Positions 34,432-43,633 of a stretch of DNA of 64,000 nt are shown here, piece after piece. Under the pieces are notes generated by a model. The model did no database searches. It was given only the letters and a program-made list of their open reading frames with translations, and had not been told where the DNA came from. Source of the DNA: Betaproteobacteria bacterium (lineage in GTDB: Bacteria > Pseudomonadota > Gammaproteobacteria > Burkholderiales > Ga0077523); assembly GCA_016125475.1 (NCBI GenBank), contig WGLR01000023.1, positions 1 through 64,000 of the forward strand, written 5' to 3'. The position numbers and the translations under genes are program-made. The stretch's first letter is position 1. Every line of letters begins with the position of its first letter.

Positions 34432-36378
34432 GTGACCCGATCCAACGACCCGACCTTTCGCCGGATGCCTGAATCGACTTTGGAAAGCCAGCCGTCACGC
34501 GGCTGGCGCGCAGGCGCGCTGCCCCATGCGCGCTCGGACCGGACCTACATCCTCGCCGCAATCGCATTCGCCACGGTCTACGCGCTCGCGGGGCTCGTGG
34601 GCCACGATCCCTGGAAGCAGGACGAGGCCTACGTGTTCGGTGGCATCTACCATATCCTCCAGACCGGCGACTGGGTGGTGCCGCACGTCGCGGGCGAGCC
34701 GTTCATGGAGAAGCCACCGCTCTACCATCTGGTGGCGGCCGCGCTTGCGCATGTCTTCAGCCCCTGGCTCACGTTGCACGACGGTGCGCGCCTCGCGAGC
34801 GGTCTGTTCGTGGGGGTTTCCTTCCTGAGCATCGCGTGGGCAGCGAGGGAACTCTGGGGGCGGCGGGCGGCCGTCCAGGGGGTCGTGCTCGCGATCGCGA
34901 CGGTGGGGTCGCTCGTGGAATCTCACCTGATAAATGCCGACGTCGCGCTCATGGGAAGCATTGCAGTCGCCGGCGCGGGTTTCGTCGCATGCGGGAGCGG
35001 GCGCCGGTACGGCGGCCTTGCCGTGGGCCTGGGTGCCGGCATGGGATTTCTCGCGAAAGGGCTGCTCGGCCCGGGGGTCGTCATGGTCACGGCCGCAGCG
35101 CTGCCGGTGGTTTCGAGTCAATGGCGTACCACCGCGTACCGCCGCCAGATGTCGTTCGCGCTTCTCGCCGCACTCCCCTGGCTCGTGATCTGGCCGGTCG
35201 CGCTCCATGCACGTTCGCCCCGGCAGTTCGGAGTCTGGTTCTGGGACAACAACATCGGCCGATTCCTCGGGTACTCGGTTCCGTCCCTCGGGGCCGCTCA
35301 CGAGCCATGGCTCTGGACGGAAACCTATCCCTGGTTCCTGTTTCCGGTCTGGATCTTCGTCGTTGCCCAGCTCTGGCGCCTGCGCAGCCGGTGGCGCGAC
35401 TTCGTGCCGCTGCACGGCCTGGTCGTCATGATCGTCGTGTTCATGGCCGTTCTGGCAGTTTCCGCGACAGGCCGTTCGCAGTATGCGATGCCGATCGTTC
35501 CGCTGGCGGCGATGATCGGTGCCGGCGCCGTCGGGAGGGAGCCACGGTGGGTGGATCGCACACTGGCCACGCTCGGCGTGGTCTTCGGATCCGTGGCCAT
35601 CACGGGCGTCGTCTACGTCTGGTGGCACATGGTCTCGACCGGGCGCGCGCCCGAGTGGGCGTGGCTCGTCGCGTTGCTCCCCGAACGGTTCCCGCTGCAC
35701 GTGACCCGCCCGGCCCTCGTGACGGTGACCCTCGTCATCACGGCATGCCTGGGTTTCATCCACGCTGCCCGTGACACCGCCGGCAGGGGGTTGCGCGTGT
35801 GGGCGGTGTCGCTCACGCTCGTGTTCGGCCTGTTCATGACGCTCTGGGGGCCGTGGCTGAACGGCGCCAAGAGCTATCGGGCCATGTTCGACGGTTTTCC
35901 TGTCGCCGTTGCGGAGAGCCGCGAGTGTCTGGCGAGCGAAGGATTCGGCGAGTCGGAACGCGCGATGCTCGACTATTTCCGGCATGTCGTGACCATGCGT
36001 CGCGAGGTTGCGAACACATCGGAATGCGGCGCTCTGCTCGTGCAGCGCACACGCAACGATCCGCCGGCGGCACTGTCCCCGGACTGGCGTCTCGTCTGGA
36101 ACGGTCACCGGCCCGGAGACCGGCGGGAACTTTTCGAATTGTTCGTGCGCGACGGACTGCAGTCGGTGCGGCGTCCGTTCGGTCGCACGCCGCACCGGCT
36201 GACGAACGAAAAGGCGAGCGTGCGGGCCGGAGTGCATGCCCGTGTGTCCATCGTGCGTGCCGCGCATCCCGCATCATCCGTGGACGACGCAGCGTCGACG
36301 CGCATGGTCGTCGCCTCGGGCGGCCGTCGCGCCCGAATGGACGGGCTTACTGCGCCGGCTGCAGCCGGACGACGGTGA
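34432..36378 (+). CDS. ArnT-like lipid-carrier glycosyltransferase (GT83/PMT family)
   Basis: A 648-residue inner-membrane glycosyltransferase of the GT-C fold with about 11-12 helices. The first periplasmic loop has the catalytic-type acidic motif QDEAYVFGGIYHIL and the substrate-handling MEKPPLYHL, as in ArnT. It should transfer a sugar from a polyprenyl carrier to a lipid or glycan. The GTG at 34432 is kept; an ATG at 34465 (MPESTLES) is an alternative start with a poor site. Its last 32 bases overlap the end of the convergent CusF gene. Confidence 0.78.
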   Translation: MTRSNDPTFRRMPESTLESQPSRGWRAGALPHARSDRTYILAAIAFATVYALAGLVGHDPWKQDEAYVFGGIYHILQTGDWVVPHVAGEPFMEKPPLYHLVAAALAHVFSPWLTLHDGARLASGLFVGVSFLSIAWAARELWGRRAAVQGVVLAIATVGSLVESHLINADVALMGSIAVAGAGFVACGSGRRYGGLAVGLGAGMGFLAKGLLGPGVVMVTAAALPVVSSQWRTTAYRRQMSFALLAALPWLVIWPVALHARSPRQFGVWFWDNNIGRFLGYSVPSLGAAHEPWLWTETYPWFLFPVWIFVVAQLWRLRSRWRDFVPLHGLVVMIVVFMAVLAVSATGRSQYAMPIVPLAAMIGAGAVGREPRWVDRTLATLGVVFGSVAITGVVYVWWHMVSTGRAPEWAWLVALLPERFPLHVTRPALVTVTLVITACLGFIHAARDTAGRGLRVWAVSLTLVFGLFMTLWGPWLNGAKSYRAMFDGFPVAVAESRECLASEGFGESERAMLDYFRHVVTMRREVANTSECGALLVQRTRNDPPAALSPDWRLVWNGHRPGDRRELFELFVRDGLQSVRRPFGRTPHRLTNEKASVRAGVHARVSIVRAAHPASSVDDAASTRMVVASGGRRARMDGLTAPAAAGRR

Positions 36379-36667
36379 GGCGGCCCTTGACCTTGTCGAC
36401 GGCGATGCGGATGGCGTCACCGGGCTTCACGCCTTCGAGCATCTTCGGGTCCGCCACGTGGAAGACCATGGTCATGCCGGGCATGTCGAGGTTGGGAATG
36501 TCGCCGTGACGCAGCGTGAGACGACCCCGGCCGGTGTCGACCTTCTTCACCTGGGCGTCGACCCACGGCAGCGAGGCCTGCGTGCTGGCCGTGTCCTGCG
36601 CGGCGACGGCCGACGCAACGGAGCCGAGAGGGAGTGCGAGTGCGAGTGCAAGTGCGATGTGCTTCAT
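36347..36667 (-). CDS. cusF: CusF-like periplasmic copper/silver-binding protein
   Basis: This 106-residue protein has a signal peptide (residues 1-23, ending AVAA-QD) and a CusF-type small OB fold with [18 protein letters not shown] near residues 50-67. It has the His and the two Met of the metal site. The residue equivalent to E. coli CusF Trp44 is Met here; this LDMPGMTM form is known in other betaproteobacterial CusF proteins. It would pass Cu(I)/Ag(I) to the pump. Last gene of the operon; its ATG overlaps the cusA stop (ATGA), with AAGGAGG upstream. Confidence 0.85.
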   Translation of the reverse strand: MKHIALALALALPLGSVASAVAAQDTASTQASLPWVDAQVKKVDTGRGRLTLRHGDIPNLDMPGMTMVFHVADPKMLEGVKPGDAIRIAVDKVKGRLTVVRLQPAQ

Positions 36668-39600
36668 GGTGCCTCCTTGGAAAGGATCGGGGTGGGTGAG
36701 GAAACGGTGGCGTCGCCGTCGGCGTGTCGTGGCCGGCGGCGCCGGTGCATGAGCAGGAACGCGGCGGGGATGACCAGCATGGACAGCAGGGGCGCGGAGA
36801 TCATGCCGCCGAGCATCGGGGCCGCGATGCGCTGCATGACTTCGGAGCCCGCGCCGTGTCCCCACATGATCGGGAAGAGTCCCGCGAGAATGACCGCCAC
36901 GGTCATGGCCTTGGGCCGCACGCGCATGACGGCGCCTTCGTGAATGGCGGCGTGCAGCACCGAGCGGGCGTCGCCGTTCGCCGCGAGGGTCTGGCGTGTC
37001 CACGCCGACTTGAGGTAGATGAGCATCACCACGCCGAACTCCGCGGCTACGCCGGCCAGCGCGAGAAAGCCCACTGCCGTCGCGACCGAGAACGCGTGAC
37101 CGAGCGCCCACACGAGCCAGATGCCGCCGACCAGCGCGAACGGGATCATCACCATGAGCAGCAGTGCCTCGCCGGCACTGCGCAGCGTGAGATACAGCAG
37201 CAGGAAGATGATGCCGAGCGTGACGGGGGTCACCATCTTCAGCCGGGCCGATGCACGCTCCAGATACTCGAACTGGCCGGCCCAGGACACCGAATAGCCG
37301 GGAGGCAGTGCGACGTCCCGCGCCACGATCCCCTGCATGTCCGTCACCGCCGAGCGCAGGTCCCGCCCGCGCAGGTCCACGTAGACCCACCCGGACAGCC
37401 GCGCGTTCTCGCTGCGATACATCGGGGGGCCGTCCTGAACCGTGATCCGCGCGACGTCTCCGAGCTGGATGCGCGCACCCATCGGCGTCAGGATCTGCAG
37501 GGCCCTCAGTCGGGGCACGGAGTCGCGAAGTTCGCGCGGATAGCGGACGTTGATCGGAAACCGGCTGCGGCCCAGCACCATCTCGCCGACGTTCATGCCG
37601 CCCACCGCGGTCTTCACGACGGACTGGATGTCGTCGACGTTGAGTCCGTAGCGGGCCGCCGCGGCACGGTCGATGTCGATGTCGAGGTATCGCCCGCCCG
37701 TCAGACGTTCGGCGAGGGCCGAGGTCACGCCGGGGACGCCTTTCACGACGGACTCGATACGCGCCGTCAGACGGTCGATCTCCGCGAGTTCCGGGCCGGC
37801 CACCTTGATGCCGACCGGGCTCTTGATGCCGGTGGCGAGCATGTCGATCCGGTTGCGTATGGGTGGCACCCAGACATTAGAAAGACCTGGCACCCTGACG
37901 GCGCGATCCAGTTCCTCGACGAGTTTGTCCGGCGTCATGCCGGGCCGCCACTGGTCACGCGGCTTGAAGCGGATCGTGGTCTCGAACATCGTGAGCGGAG
38001 CAGGATCCGTCGCCGTGTTCGCGCGCCCTGCCTTGCCGAACACCGACGCCACCTCGGGAACCGTCTTGATGAGCCGGTCCGTCTGCTGGAGAAGCTCGGA
38101 CGCCTTGGATGTCGAGACGCCCGGCAGCGTGGAGGGCATGTAGAGCAGGTCGCCTTCGTCGAGGGGGGGCATGAACTCGCCGCCGAGGCGCGTGAGCGGA
38201 TAGATCGTCGCCGCGAGCACGAGCGCCGCGACGACGAGTGTCGACACCGGGAAGCGGAGCACGAGATTCAGAACGGGCTCGTAGATCCGGATCAGGAAGC
38301 GGTTCAGCGGATTCGTCTGCTCCGCGGGGATGCGGCCCCGGATGAGGTAACCCATCAGCACTGGCACGAGCGTGACGGCGAGCCCGGCCGCAGCCGCCAT
38401 CGCGTAGGTCTTCGTGAACGCGAGCGGCGAGAAGAGTCGTCCTTCCTGCGCCTCGAGCGTGAAGACCGGCAGGAACGAGAACGTGATGATGAGCAGCGAG
38501 AAGAAGAGCGCCGGACCGACTTCCTCACTCGCGCGCGCGACGAGCGACCAGCGTTCGTCCGGTGCGAGCGGCCGGTCCGGATGGGCGTGGCGAGCGGCCT
38601 CCAGGTGCTTGTGCACGTTCTCGATCATCACGATCGCCGCATCCACCATGGCGCCGACGGCGATCGCGATGCCGCCGAGCGACATGATGTTCGCGTTGAC
38701 GCCCTGGTAGCGCATCACGATGAACGACGCGAGCACGCCGAGCGGGAGCGACACGATCACCACGAGTGCGGAGCGCACGTGCAGCAGGAAGGCCAGGCAG
38801 ACCAGCCCGACGACGATGAACTCTTCCTGAAGCTTGTCGCGCAGATTCGAGATCGCCCGTTCAATGAGCCGCGACCGGTCGTAGGTGGTGACGATCTCTA
38901 CGCCTTCCGGGAGGCTGCGTTTCAGTTCGTCGAGCTTTGCCTGGACCGCACGGATCGCCGAGAGCGCATTCTTGCCGGAACGCAGCACGACGACGCCCCC
39001 GGCTACCTCGCCTTCGCCGTCCAGTTCGGCGATGCCCCGACGCATTTCGGGACCGACCTGCACCCAGGCGACGTCACCGAGCGTGACGGGGACACCGGCG
39101 GCGGTGGTCTTCAGCGGAATCGCGCGGATGTCCGCGAGATTGCGGAGGTATCCCCGTGACCGGACCATGTACTCGGCTTCACCGAGTTCGACGGTGGCGC
39201 CGCCGGCCTCCTGGTTTGCGCGTCTGATGGCGTTCACCGCCTGAGCGTGCGTGACGCCGTAGCCGAGCAGGCGGTCGGGTCTCAGCACGACCTGGAACTG
39301 CCGGACCATGCCGCCGATGCTCGCCACCTCGGCGATGTCGGGCAGCGCCTTCAGTTCGTACTTCAGGAACCAGTCCTGGATCGCACGCAGTTCTCCGAGG
39401 TCGTGACGTCCGCTTCGATCCACGAGCGCGTACTGGTACACCCAGCCCACGCCCGTCGCGTCCGGGCCGAGGGAGGCCTTCGCGCCTTCCGGAAGCTGGG
39501 ACTGCACCTGGTTCAGGTACTCGAGGACGCGCGAACGGGCCCAGTAGAGGTCCGTGCCGTCCTCGAACAGCACGTACACGTAGGAATCGCCGAAGAACGA

Positions 39601-39855
39601 GTAGCCCCGCACGGTCTTCGCACCCGGCACCGACATCATCGTCGTCGTGAGCGGATACGTGACCTGGTTCTCGACGATCTGCGGAGCCTGCCCCGGATAC
39701 TGCACGCGCACGATCACCTGCACGTCGGAGAGATCGGGAAGCGCGTCGAGTGGCGTGTGCAGCATCGACCACGTCCCCCACGCGGCGAGCGCGACGGCAC
39801 CGAGCAGGACGAGCACGCGGTTCGTGATCGACCAGCGGATGATCCAAGCGATCAT
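36664..39855 (-). CDS. cusA: CusA-type heavy-metal RND efflux pump
   Basis: The 1063-residue inner-membrane RND transporter has two helix bundles with two periplasmic loops. The fourth-helix motif [19 protein letters not shown] places it in the HME4 group, which exports Cu(I) and Ag(I), and supplies the proton-relay Asp and Glu. The N-terminus is the usual [13 protein letters not shown]. It should form the tripartite pump with CusB and CusC. The ATG at 39855 overlaps the cusB stop; a frame extending to 41691 is only the antisense-shadow continuation of cusB in another frame. Confidence 0.95.
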   Translation of the reverse strand: MIAWIIRWSITNRVLVLLGAVALAAWGTWSMLHTPLDALPDLSDVQVIVRVQYPGQAPQIVENQVTYPLTTTMMSVPGAKTVRGYSFFGDSYVYVLFEDGTDLYWARSRVLEYLNQVQSQLPEGAKASLGPDATGVGWVYQYALVDRSGRHDLGELRAIQDWFLKYELKALPDIAEVASIGGMVRQFQVVLRPDRLLGYGVTHAQAVNAIRRANQEAGGATVELGEAEYMVRSRGYLRNLADIRAIPLKTTAAGVPVTLGDVAWVQVGPEMRRGIAELDGEGEVAGGVVVLRSGKNALSAIRAVQAKLDELKRSLPEGVEIVTTYDRSRLIERAISNLRDKLQEEFIVVGLVCLAFLLHVRSALVVIVSLPLGVLASFIVMRYQGVNANIMSLGGIAIAVGAMVDAAIVMIENVHKHLEAARHAHPDRPLAPDERWSLVARASEEVGPALFFSLLIITFSFLPVFTLEAQEGRLFSPLAFTKTYAMAAAAGLAVTLVPVLMGYLIRGRIPAEQTNPLNRFLIRIYEPVLNLVLRFPVSTLVVAALVLAATIYPLTRLGGEFMPPLDEGDLLYMPSTLPGVSTSKASELLQQTDRLIKTVPEVASVFGKAGRANTATDPAPLTMFETTIRFKPRDQWRPGMTPDKLVEELDRAVRVPGLSNVWVPPIRNRIDMLATGIKSPVGIKVAGPELAEIDRLTARIESVVKGVPGVTSALAERLTGGRYLDIDIDRAAAARYGLNVDDIQSVVKTAVGGMNVGEMVLGRSRFPINVRYPRELRDSVPRLRALQILTPMGARIQLGDVARITVQDGPPMYRSENARLSGWVYVDLRGRDLRSAVTDMQGIVARDVALPPGYSVSWAGQFEYLERASARLKMVTPVTLGIIFLLLYLTLRSAGEALLLMVMIPFALVGGIWLVWALGHAFSVATAVGFLALAGVAAEFGVVMLIYLKSAWTRQTLAANGDARSVLHAAIHEGAVMRVRPKAMTVAVILAGLFPIMWGHGAGSEVMQRIAAPMLGGMISAPLLSMLVIPAAFLLMHRRRRPRHADGDATVSSPTPILSKEAP

Positions 39856-41612
39856 GGCTTCGCTCCGTTGCGGTCGACGATCTCGACGTGCGTGAGTTCC
39901 CACTCGCCGTCGCCGGTGTCCTTCATGGAGAACTTCACGCGGTCGCCGACCTTGAGGCCGTGTGGAACGACGCCCGCCGGAGCGATGAACGGCATCGTCA
40001 TGGCCGGCCACTTGAGCGACGGGATGGGCTCGTGCGTGAGCGTGAGTTCCCCGTCCGCGATATCGTCGACGGTTCCGACGCCGTGTGGCCCGGCTGCCGC
40101 GTGCTGCGTCCCGGTGTCGCGCACGATCTCGATGCGCGTGAGTTCCCACTCGCCGTCGCCGGCGTCCTTCATCGAGAACTTCACGCGGTCTCCGACCCTG
40201 AGGCCGGGCGGTACCACCGCGGCCGGCGCGATGAACGGCATCGTCATGGCCGGCCACTTCAGGGACGGGATGGGCTCGTGGGCGAGGGTGAGTTCGCCAT
40301 CGGCGATCTCGTCGACGGTTCCGACGCCGTGCGGTCCGCTGCCCGCGTTCGCTTCGTCGCGGGTGTCGAGACGGGGCAGCACGGACTTCAGGCTCGCTTC
40401 CGAGTCGATCAGGAACTGGCCGGAGACGACCACCTTCTGACCAGGTGAAAGCCCCTTGCGTATCTCGATTTCGCCGCCGGACTCCCGGCCCGTCTCGACT
40501 TCGACCGGCGCGAACCGGCCGTCCGCGTCCTGCACGATCACGACCGTTCGCCGACCGGTCGGAATCACGCTCTCCGAAGGGATCACGACGGAAGTCCCCG
40601 GGGAGGCCGGCTGGAGGCTCACCGACGTGATCATCCCCGGCTTGAGGAACTCGTCGGGATTGGGAAGATCGATGCGCAGCCTGAGCGTGCGTGTTTCCGG
40701 CGAAAGTTTCGGCAGGATCGTCTCGACCCGACCCTCCAGTTCGCGGTCCGGATAACCTGCCGGCCGCACTCTGGCGACCGTCGACGGCGAGACGTACTCG
40801 GCCGCCTGCTCGGGAACCTCCGCGTGGATCCAGACTCGGCGCAGGTCGACGACGCGCAGCAGCGTCATGCCGGGGGTGACCATCGCCCCCTCCCTGACGG
40901 CCAGCTCCGTCACGATGCCCGGCGCCGGCGCATGCAGAGTGAACCGCGACTGTGCCGTGTCCGCGGTCTCCGCCGCGCGCACCACGCTGTCGGGTATCGA
41001 CAGCAGGTCGAGGCGATGGCGCGCAGCATCCACGAGCGCGGCTTCGGCGTGTGCGCGCCGGAGTGCGAGGTACTCGTCCTGCGCGGCGACCCAGTCGGGC
41101 GCGAAGATCTCGGCGACGGGTTGTCCCGCCTTGACCGGATCGAGGTTCGCGCGGACGAACAGCTTCTCGACGTATCCGTTCACGCGCGACTGCACGACGT
41201 GCAGGGAACGTTCGTTCTCGGCGACCGTGCCGACCGCCTCGACGGGAGGGGCCAGGTTCGCGGTGCGTGCCTCCGCGGTCCGGATCCCCAGGATCTGTGC
41301 AACGTTCGGCGAAATCGCGACCCCTCCCGTCGTGGCTTCGTCCGCGTAGACCGGGACGAGGTCCATGTCCATGAAAGGCGACTTGCCGGGTTTGTCGAAC
41401 TTCTGTCCGGGCACCATCGGGTCGTGCCAGTAGAGCACCTTGCGGCCCGTTTCGGGATCGGTCATCGGGTCCTGCGCGGCGGTCGTGGCCCGGGGAGCAT
41501 CCGCGTTCATCAGCGGGCCGGCCTGATGCCGGCCCGCCCAGTAGCTCACCGCGACGGCGGCGACGAAGCCCGCGGAAACGAGGGTGATCGTGAGGAACTG
41601 TCGGGAGGTCAT
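39852..41612 (-). CDS. cusB: CusB-type periplasmic adaptor with two C-terminal CusF domains
   Basis: A 586-residue membrane-fusion protein with one N-terminal anchor helix (residues 5-25), then a YHS-like segment ([18 protein letters not shown]) typical of Cu/Ag adaptors, a hairpin region and beta barrel. Two CusF-like domains occupy residues about 425-496 and 507-578. Both contain [19 protein letters not shown] and share nearly all residues, encoded by DNA repeats of 246-bp period. Each keeps the His, Trp and two Met of the metal site. Start ATG at 41612, overlapping the cusC stop. Confidence 0.93.
   Translation of the reverse strand: MTSRQFLTITLVSAGFVAAVAVSYWAGRHQAGPLMNADAPRATTAAQDPMTDPETGRKVLYWHDPMVPGQKFDKPGKSPFMDMDLVPVYADEATTGGVAISPNVAQILGIRTAEARTANLAPPVEAVGTVAENERSLHVVQSRVNGYVEKLFVRANLDPVKAGQPVAEIFAPDWVAAQDEYLALRRAHAEAALVDAARHRLDLLSIPDSVVRAAETADTAQSRFTLHAPAPGIVTELAVREGAMVTPGMTLLRVVDLRRVWIHAEVPEQAAEYVSPSTVARVRPAGYPDRELEGRVETILPKLSPETRTLRLRIDLPNPDEFLKPGMITSVSLQPASPGTSVVIPSESVIPTGRRTVVIVQDADGRFAPVEVETGRESGGEIEIRKGLSPGQKVVVSGQFLIDSEASLKSVLPRLDTRDEANAGSGPHGVGTVDEIADGELTLAHEPIPSLKWPAMTMPFIAPAAVVPPGLRVGDRVKFSMKDAGDGEWELTRIEIVRDTGTQHAAAGPHGVGTVDDIADGELTLTHEPIPSLKWPAMTMPFIAPAGVVPHGLKVGDRVKFSMKDTGDGEWELTHVEIVDRNGAKP
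39879..40092 (-). repeat. tandem CusF-domain duplication, C-terminal copy
   Basis: Nearly identical in sequence to 40125-40338 with the same 214-base length, starting 246 bases apart. Most differences are at third codon positions, which indicates duplication followed by selection on the protein. Confidence 0.85.
40125..40338 (-). repeat. tandem CusF-domain duplication, N-terminal copy
   Basis: Partner of 39879-40092. Both code for GPHGVGTVD-x-IADGELTL and the KFSMKD-x-GDGEWELT stretch; period 246 bases (82 codons). Confidence 0.85.
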
Positions 41613-42949
41613 CGAACGGTCTCCGGGGGTTGCGGCGCCGACGGTTCGATGCCGAGGAAGTTGAGACGGGCCCACGTGCGCGCGCGGTCACGCTGCAGCG
41701 CGAGGACCCTGAGGCGGGCGTCGACGTCCGCGCGCCTGGCCTCGAGCACGACGTTCAGCGAGGCCGAGCCGCCCCGGTATTCGGCGAGGAGCAGATCGAC
41801 GCGTTCCTTCGCGAGGGGAAGAAGCTGCCCCTGGAGTGTCGTGATCCGGTCGCCGAGCCGTCGCCAGTCCTCGAGGAGCGATCGCAGTTCGGCGCGATGC
41901 CGCGCCTCGGTGTCGAGCCGGCGCGCCTCGGCTCGGGCCAGGGCGGCCTGACTCGCGCGGATGTCCCGGTCCTGGCGGTCGGCGGCGAACAGCGGCAGCG
42001 GGACGCTCACGCCGAAGGACAGCATGTCCACGTAGTTCGGCCCGCGGTGCTGGTAGGTGACTTCCACGGTCCAGTCAGGGGTTTTTTCCCGCTCCGCGAG
42101 TTTCACGTCGGACCGCGCGAGCGCGACGTCCTGGGCGGCGACGGACAGTTCCGGGTGATGCGTGATCGCGTCGGTCACGTCGCTCATGTCGTGGGTCAGC
42201 CGGGAGGTGTCGGGGAGTTCTCCCGGCGGTCTCGACGCGTCGTCGCCGAGCCAGCGCGAAAGCGCCCGGACGGCAACCTGCTCCTGCTGGCGCGATGACT
42301 CGAGACGGTCTTCGGTCTCGACGAGCATCATCTCGACCGCCCGCAGCTGCGCGGCACTGCTGCGGCCGCTTGCGACGAGCGGCTGGAGCGTGCTGATCTG
42401 CAGCCGCAGTTCGGCGCGCAGGGATTCGATGAGGCGACTCGTCCGCGCGGCGTAGGCGCGGTCCAGCCACGTGGCGGCCACGGCCCTGCGCAATGCGGCG
42501 CGGATCGCACCCCTTTCGGCACGGTCCCGGGCCACCGCCTGCTCACCTCGTGCCTGCCGGAGGCGCCGCTTCTCCGGGTCCGTGATCTTCTGCATCACGC
42601 CGATGCGCCGCATCGTCATGACGTTGCTCGTGAGCGAGTAGCGCTCGTCGCCGCCGATCGGCATGTTGCTGACACCCGCGGTGAGGACCGGGTCCGGCAA
42701 CTGTCCGCTCGCGACGGCTCGTTCCCTCGCGGCGGACACGGACTGGTCGGCAGCCTCGAGTTCCGGCGAGCGTGCCTCGGCCATTTCCAGTGCGGCCCGA
42801 AAGTCGAGGGTGCCGTCGGTCTGCGGCCAGGCCGTGCCGGCCCAGAGCACGAGCACTGCGGCGAGCAGCGGGTGCCACCCGGATCTGCGACGAGAGATGG
42901 AATGGGAGCGGACGCTCGCACGCTGCGAACGCCCGGACGGGTTCTGCAT
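41609..42949 (-). CDS. cusC: CusC-type outer-membrane efflux channel (TolC family)
   Basis: A 446-residue outer-membrane factor. It has a signal segment ([14 protein letters not shown]) and two OEP repeats with long amphipathic helices ([77 protein letters not shown]). It lacks a lipobox, unlike E. coli CusC. It should cap the CusAB pump. It overlaps cusB by ATGA, so cusC, cusB, cusA and cusF are all coupled. Confidence 0.9.
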   Translation of the reverse strand: MQNPSGRSQRASVRSHSISRRRSGWHPLLAAVLVLWAGTAWPQTDGTLDFRAALEMAEARSPELEAADQSVSAARERAVASGQLPDPVLTAGVSNMPIGGDERYSLTSNVMTMRRIGVMQKITDPEKRRLRQARGEQAVARDRAERGAIRAALRRAVAATWLDRAYAARTSRLIESLRAELRLQISTLQPLVASGRSSAAQLRAVEMMLVETEDRLESSRQQEQVAVRALSRWLGDDASRPPGELPDTSRLTHDMSDVTDAITHHPELSVAAQDVALARSDVKLAEREKTPDWTVEVTYQHRGPNYVDMLSFGVSVPLPLFAADRQDRDIRASQAALARAEARRLDTEARHRAELRSLLEDWRRLGDRITTLQGQLLPLAKERVDLLLAEYRGGSASLNVVLEARRADVDARLRVLALQRDRARTWARLNFLGIEPSAPQPPETVR

Positions 42950-43017
42950 GGGTTCCTCCGGTGCCGGGAAAGGTCAGGGCCGCGTCGACGACCGACGCGG
43001 GGGCAGCGGAGGAGGGT

Positions 43018-43425
43018 CTAGATGCGCAGGCGCCTGCTGAGTTGCAGGGGAGGAGGAGACGTCTGACGGAAGGCCGTGACCGCTGTCCAGCCGTCCGACG
43101 GCGCGGACGTGACGGGAAGGAGCGTCATCGCCCAGAGCGCGATCGTGACGGGTACGGCCGAGAGGTGCGCCGCGGGTGACTCCGTGGCGTTGGCCGCCTG
43201 CACGTTCTCGCAATGCTTCATGCACAGCGTCGAGCGTTGCGTGACGTCTTCCGTGCAGTGGTGATCCGCCGCCACCTCCATCGCGTGCGCGTGCGCGGTC
43301 GCGGCGGTGGTGTGGTGCTGCCCGCCCTGCGGGAGCGCACAGGCGTGCGACGCGAGCGCCCACTGCGAGAACAGCAGGCTCACGAGCACCACGAAAGCCG
43401 ACAATGTGCGACGGGAGCGTTTCAC
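43018..43425 (-). CDS. Cys/His-rich secreted protein leading the cus operon
   Basis: The 135-residue protein from a GTG at 43425 has a signal peptide ending ALA-SH near residue 25. It then has a Cys/His-rich region with HACALPQGGQHHTTAATAHA, HHCTED and LCMKHCENVQAA, a plausible copper- or silver-binding stretch, then a hydrophobic segment (VPVTIALWAMTLLPV). It lies 68 bases upstream of cusC on the same strand, so it probably begins the operon. A TATAGT candidate -10 box lies at 43490-43495. Similar small proteins precede cus genes in other betaproteobacteria, but their role is unproven. Confidence 0.65.
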   Translation of the reverse strand: MKRSRRTLSAFVVLVSLLFSQWALASHACALPQGGQHHTTAATAHAHAMEVAADHHCTEDVTQRSTLCMKHCENVQAANATESPAAHLSAVPVTIALWAMTLLPVTSAPSDGWTAVTAFRQTSPPPLQLSRRLRI

Positions 43426-43584
43426 CGGATGAACCTGGATCGAAGTCTGTCGGGACCGCGAGACGCGGCTCCCCGATCGTTGCCTTGCGACTATACCATC
43501 GGCCCGGACCGCGGAGAACTGATCGAGGTCAAGGGGCGCGCACCGTCGGACAGTCGCCGGACGTGTGCCGTTTCGGAGGAAATC

Positions 43585-43616
43585 GGGGCCGCAGGCACGT
43601 TGCGTCCTGCGGCCCC
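43585..43616 (-). terminator. hairpin terminator after phosphoesterase gene
   Basis: Perfect 11-bp arms (GGGGCCGCAGG/CCTGCGGCCCC) with a 10-base loop, 18 bases past the stop of the minus-strand gene ending at 43634; only a short ATTT follows. Confidence 0.6.
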
Positions 43617-43633
43617 GTCATCGCGCTGCGTGC

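Noticed and set aside
36664-41691. Single open frame of 1675 residues spanning cusA and most of cusB
   Set aside because: Only the part from 39855 encodes CusA; the upstream part is an out-of-frame shadow of cusB, whose own frame carries clear adaptor and CusF sequence.
43490-43495. MerR/CueR-type operator for the cus operon
   Set aside because: TATAGT is a fair -10, but no 19-bp-spaced -35 with a dyad of the CueR type was found, so only a simple -10 candidate is noted under the Cys/His-rich gene.
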